Positions 6,500 to 6,930 of a stretch of 6,930 bases of DNA are shown here, piece by piece (position 1 is the stretch's first letter; every line of letters begins with the position of its first letter). Both the position numbers and the translations under genes were made by a program. A model generated the notes under the pieces. The model was not told the DNA's origin and did not search any database. It worked only from the letters and a program-made list of their open reading frames with translations. This stretch comes from an uncultured Clostridia bacterium (GTDB taxonomy: Bacteria; Bacillota; Clostridia; Christensenellales; Aristaeellaceae): assembly GCA_934647145.1 (NCBI GenBank), contig CAKUFB010000141.1, positions 1 to 6,930 of the forward strand, written 5' to 3'.

Positions 6500-6544
6500 C
6501 CGGGCAGTGCCCGGTTCCACCTGCTGCCGGTCGGCGGGGCCGAC
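6500..6544. repeat. Two tandem GC-rich hairpins after the flavoprotein stop
   Basis: CCGGGC (6500-6505) pairs with GCCCGG (6509-6514) over a 3-nt loop, eight bases after the stop codon. GTCGGC (6530-6535) pairs with GCCGAC (6539-6544) over GGG. The second hairpin recurs almost exactly at 6788-6802 with loop GCT. The 13-mer CCACCTGCTGCCG at 6517-6529 recurs at 6547-6559, a direct repeat with 30-bp period. They may act as the operon's 3' end, without a U-tract. Confidence 0.6.
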
Positions 6545-6550
6545 TGCCAC

Positions 6551-6608
6551 CTGCTGCCGCCGGTTCTGTCGACGACCCTGAGGGCCATAGATTGAAGCCC
6601 TCAGGGTC
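6551..6608. repeat. Palindromic element, copy 1
   Basis: A 23-nt leader (6551-6573, core TGCTGCCGC, GGTTCT, TCGAC) is followed by a perfect 12-bp stem GACCCTGAGGGC (6574-6585) / GCCCTCAGGGTC (6597-6608) with the 11-nt loop CATAGATTGAA. The leader, stem length, loop length and most of the loop sequence are repeated in copy 2 at 6698-6755, but with different stem bases. It is followed by GTCTGCG-type boundary sequence overlapping the stem end, shared with the left flank of the window. Confidence 0.75.
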
Positions 6609-6615
6609 TGCGTAA

Positions 6616-6674
6616 TCCCCCGAGCAGCAGGCTCTCTGGCTGGGGGAGGCTCCGCTTCGCTTCGCGCTCCCCCA
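6616..6674. repeat. Alternative G/C-run stems
   Basis: TCCCCC (6616-6621) plus GAGC (6622-6625) can pair with GCTC (6631-6634) and GGGGGA (6642-6647). Alternatively TGGGGGAG (6641-6648) pairs with CTCCCCCA (6667-6674) over an 18-nt loop holding the tandem CTTCGCTTCGC. The central G-run is shared by both pairings, so they are mutually exclusive, as in the three-arm palindrome at 123-172. Confidence 0.55.
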
Positions 6675-6697
6675 GACCCCCACCGAAGTTTGAGCGC

Positions 6698-6755
6698 TTG
6701 CTGCCGCGGGTTCTATCGACGAATTCGGGAACCATTAATTGGAGTTCCCGAATTC
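6698..6755. repeat. Palindromic element, copy 2
   Basis: The leader 6698-6720 matches copy 1 at 20 of 23 positions. It is followed by a perfect 12-bp stem GAATTCGGGAAC (6721-6732) / GTTCCCGAATTC (6744-6755) and the 11-nt loop CATTAATTGGA, which matches the copy 1 loop at 8 of 11. The stem arm matches copy 1 at only 5 of 12 positions, yet every change on one arm is matched on the other. Confidence 0.75.
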
Positions 6756-6760
6756 TCCGG

Positions 6761-6782
6761 TTTTCCGGGAAGTCCCGGAAAA
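6761..6782. repeat. Perfect 10-bp palindrome
   Basis: TTTTCCGGGA (6761-6770) and TCCCGGAAAA (6773-6782) are separated by only two bases, so as a hairpin the closing pair must open. A T-rich side on one strand and A-rich side on the other give it the look of a compact bidirectional terminator, but the T run precedes the stem when read rightward. It sits between copy 2 and the large nested stem. Confidence 0.6.
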
Positions 6783-6785
6783 CTT

Positions 6786-6907
6786 CTGTCGGCGCTGCCG
6801 ACTCGCAATGAGGGAAGCGTCATGCGGCGGAACGTTCCTCCCGGGCGGCCACTGCCGCCCGCCAAATGCGATTCCCTTCAGGGAATCGCTTCCTTGCGAG
6901 CCGACAG
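6786..6907. repeat. Large nested multi-branch inverted repeat
   Basis: Three collinear arm pairs make one long interrupted stem of 21 bp: CTGTCGG (6786-6792) with CCGACAG (6901-6907), CTCGCAA (6802-6808) with TTGCGAG (6894-6900), and GGAAGCG (6813-6819) with CGCTTCC (6887-6893). Inside are two perfect hairpins: CGGGCGGC (6842-6849) / GCCGCCCG (6854-6861) with CACT loop, and GCGATTCCC (6868-6876) / GGGAATCGC (6881-6889) with TTCA loop, the latter overlapping the long stem by three bases. The 122-nt block thus has the outline of a branched RNA or a composite palindromic element. Confidence 0.65.
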
Positions 6908-6910
6908 GCT

Positions 6911-6930
6911 CGTGGGTGGGGTCTGGGGAG
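6911..6930. repeat. Window-edge inverted copy of 6667-6685
   Basis: The last 20 bases are close to the reverse complement of CTCCCCCAGACCCCCACCG (6667-6685), differing by small shifts in G-run length. The match runs into the window end, so a longer inverted copy of the repeat probably begins here and continues outside. Confidence 0.45.

Larger units (their letters stand above)
6493..6930. other. Right non-coding region dense with hairpins
   Basis: No credible gene is present in these 438 bp. The stretch is a mosaic of at least nine inverted repeats, described in separate entries, with short direct repeats between them (TGCTGCCG at 6522, 6552 and 6699). No T-tract follows any stem, so there is no textbook terminator for the flavoprotein operon, although the first stems could slow or protect its 3' end. 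Confidence 0.65.

Noticed and set aside
4585..6588. 667-aa open frame on the minus strand
   Set aside because: Antisense shadow of the FAD oxidoreductase in GC-rich DNA; low-complexity Arg/Ala/Gln/His composition, no family motif and no ribosome binding site.
6429..6683. 84-aa minus-strand frame through the right flank
   Set aside because: It reads through hairpins and repeat units; the protein is an artefact of palindromic GC-rich DNA.
6500..6930. CRISPR array
   Set aside because: Repeats are palindromic and differ in stem sequence, with irregular spacing and no uniform spacers or cas genes.

Overview
The window looks like chromosomal DNA from a GC-rich Gram-positive anaerobe, most likely a gut-associated member of the Clostridia. 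This is inferred from strong AGGAGG-type ribosome binding sites, close-to-consensus sigma-A promoters with 17-bp spacers, and the mix of a cytoplasmic CC-type glycosidase, AraC regulators and FAD_oxidored-family flavoproteins. I cannot name a genus. There are no tRNA, rRNA or CRISPR features and no transposase gene.

Layout: bases 1-221 are non-coding and palindrome-rich. A DUF1680/GH127-type beta-L-arabinofuranosidase-like gene runs leftward (1970 to 222). It is divergent, across 147 bp, from an AraC-family regulator (2118-2897). A second, unrelated-looking AraC/cupin regulator follows from its own promoter (2975-3814). Next is a two-gene operon read rightward: a small 253-aa protein like a miniature FAD oxidoreductase with a broken dinucleotide motif (3941-4702), then a 602-aa FAD-dependent oxidoreductase with a HEAT-like C-terminal part (4684-6492). 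The two overlap by 19 nt. Bases 6493-6930 are non-coding and packed with hairpins.

How it may work together: the layout suggests a small, locally regulated carbohydrate or plant-metabolite module, with a glycosidase that releases or trims a sugar and a flavoprotein pair that oxidises or reduces something related. The glycosidase promoter has a perfect TATAAT but no recognisable -35, and carries two TTTTCCnCA repeats 20 bp apart, as expected for AraC-type activation. The regulators and the flavoprotein operon have strong promoters whose spacers resemble each other. The substrate of the flavoproteins cannot be told from sequence. No transporter lies in the window.

The most unusual material is outside the genes. 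Two hairpin elements at 6551-6608 and 6698-6755 share a flank and an 11-nt loop but have different 12-bp stems that are each perfectly self-complementary. The right flank also shares a boundary sequence with the left flank (130-156), with one of these hairpins apparently inserted into it.
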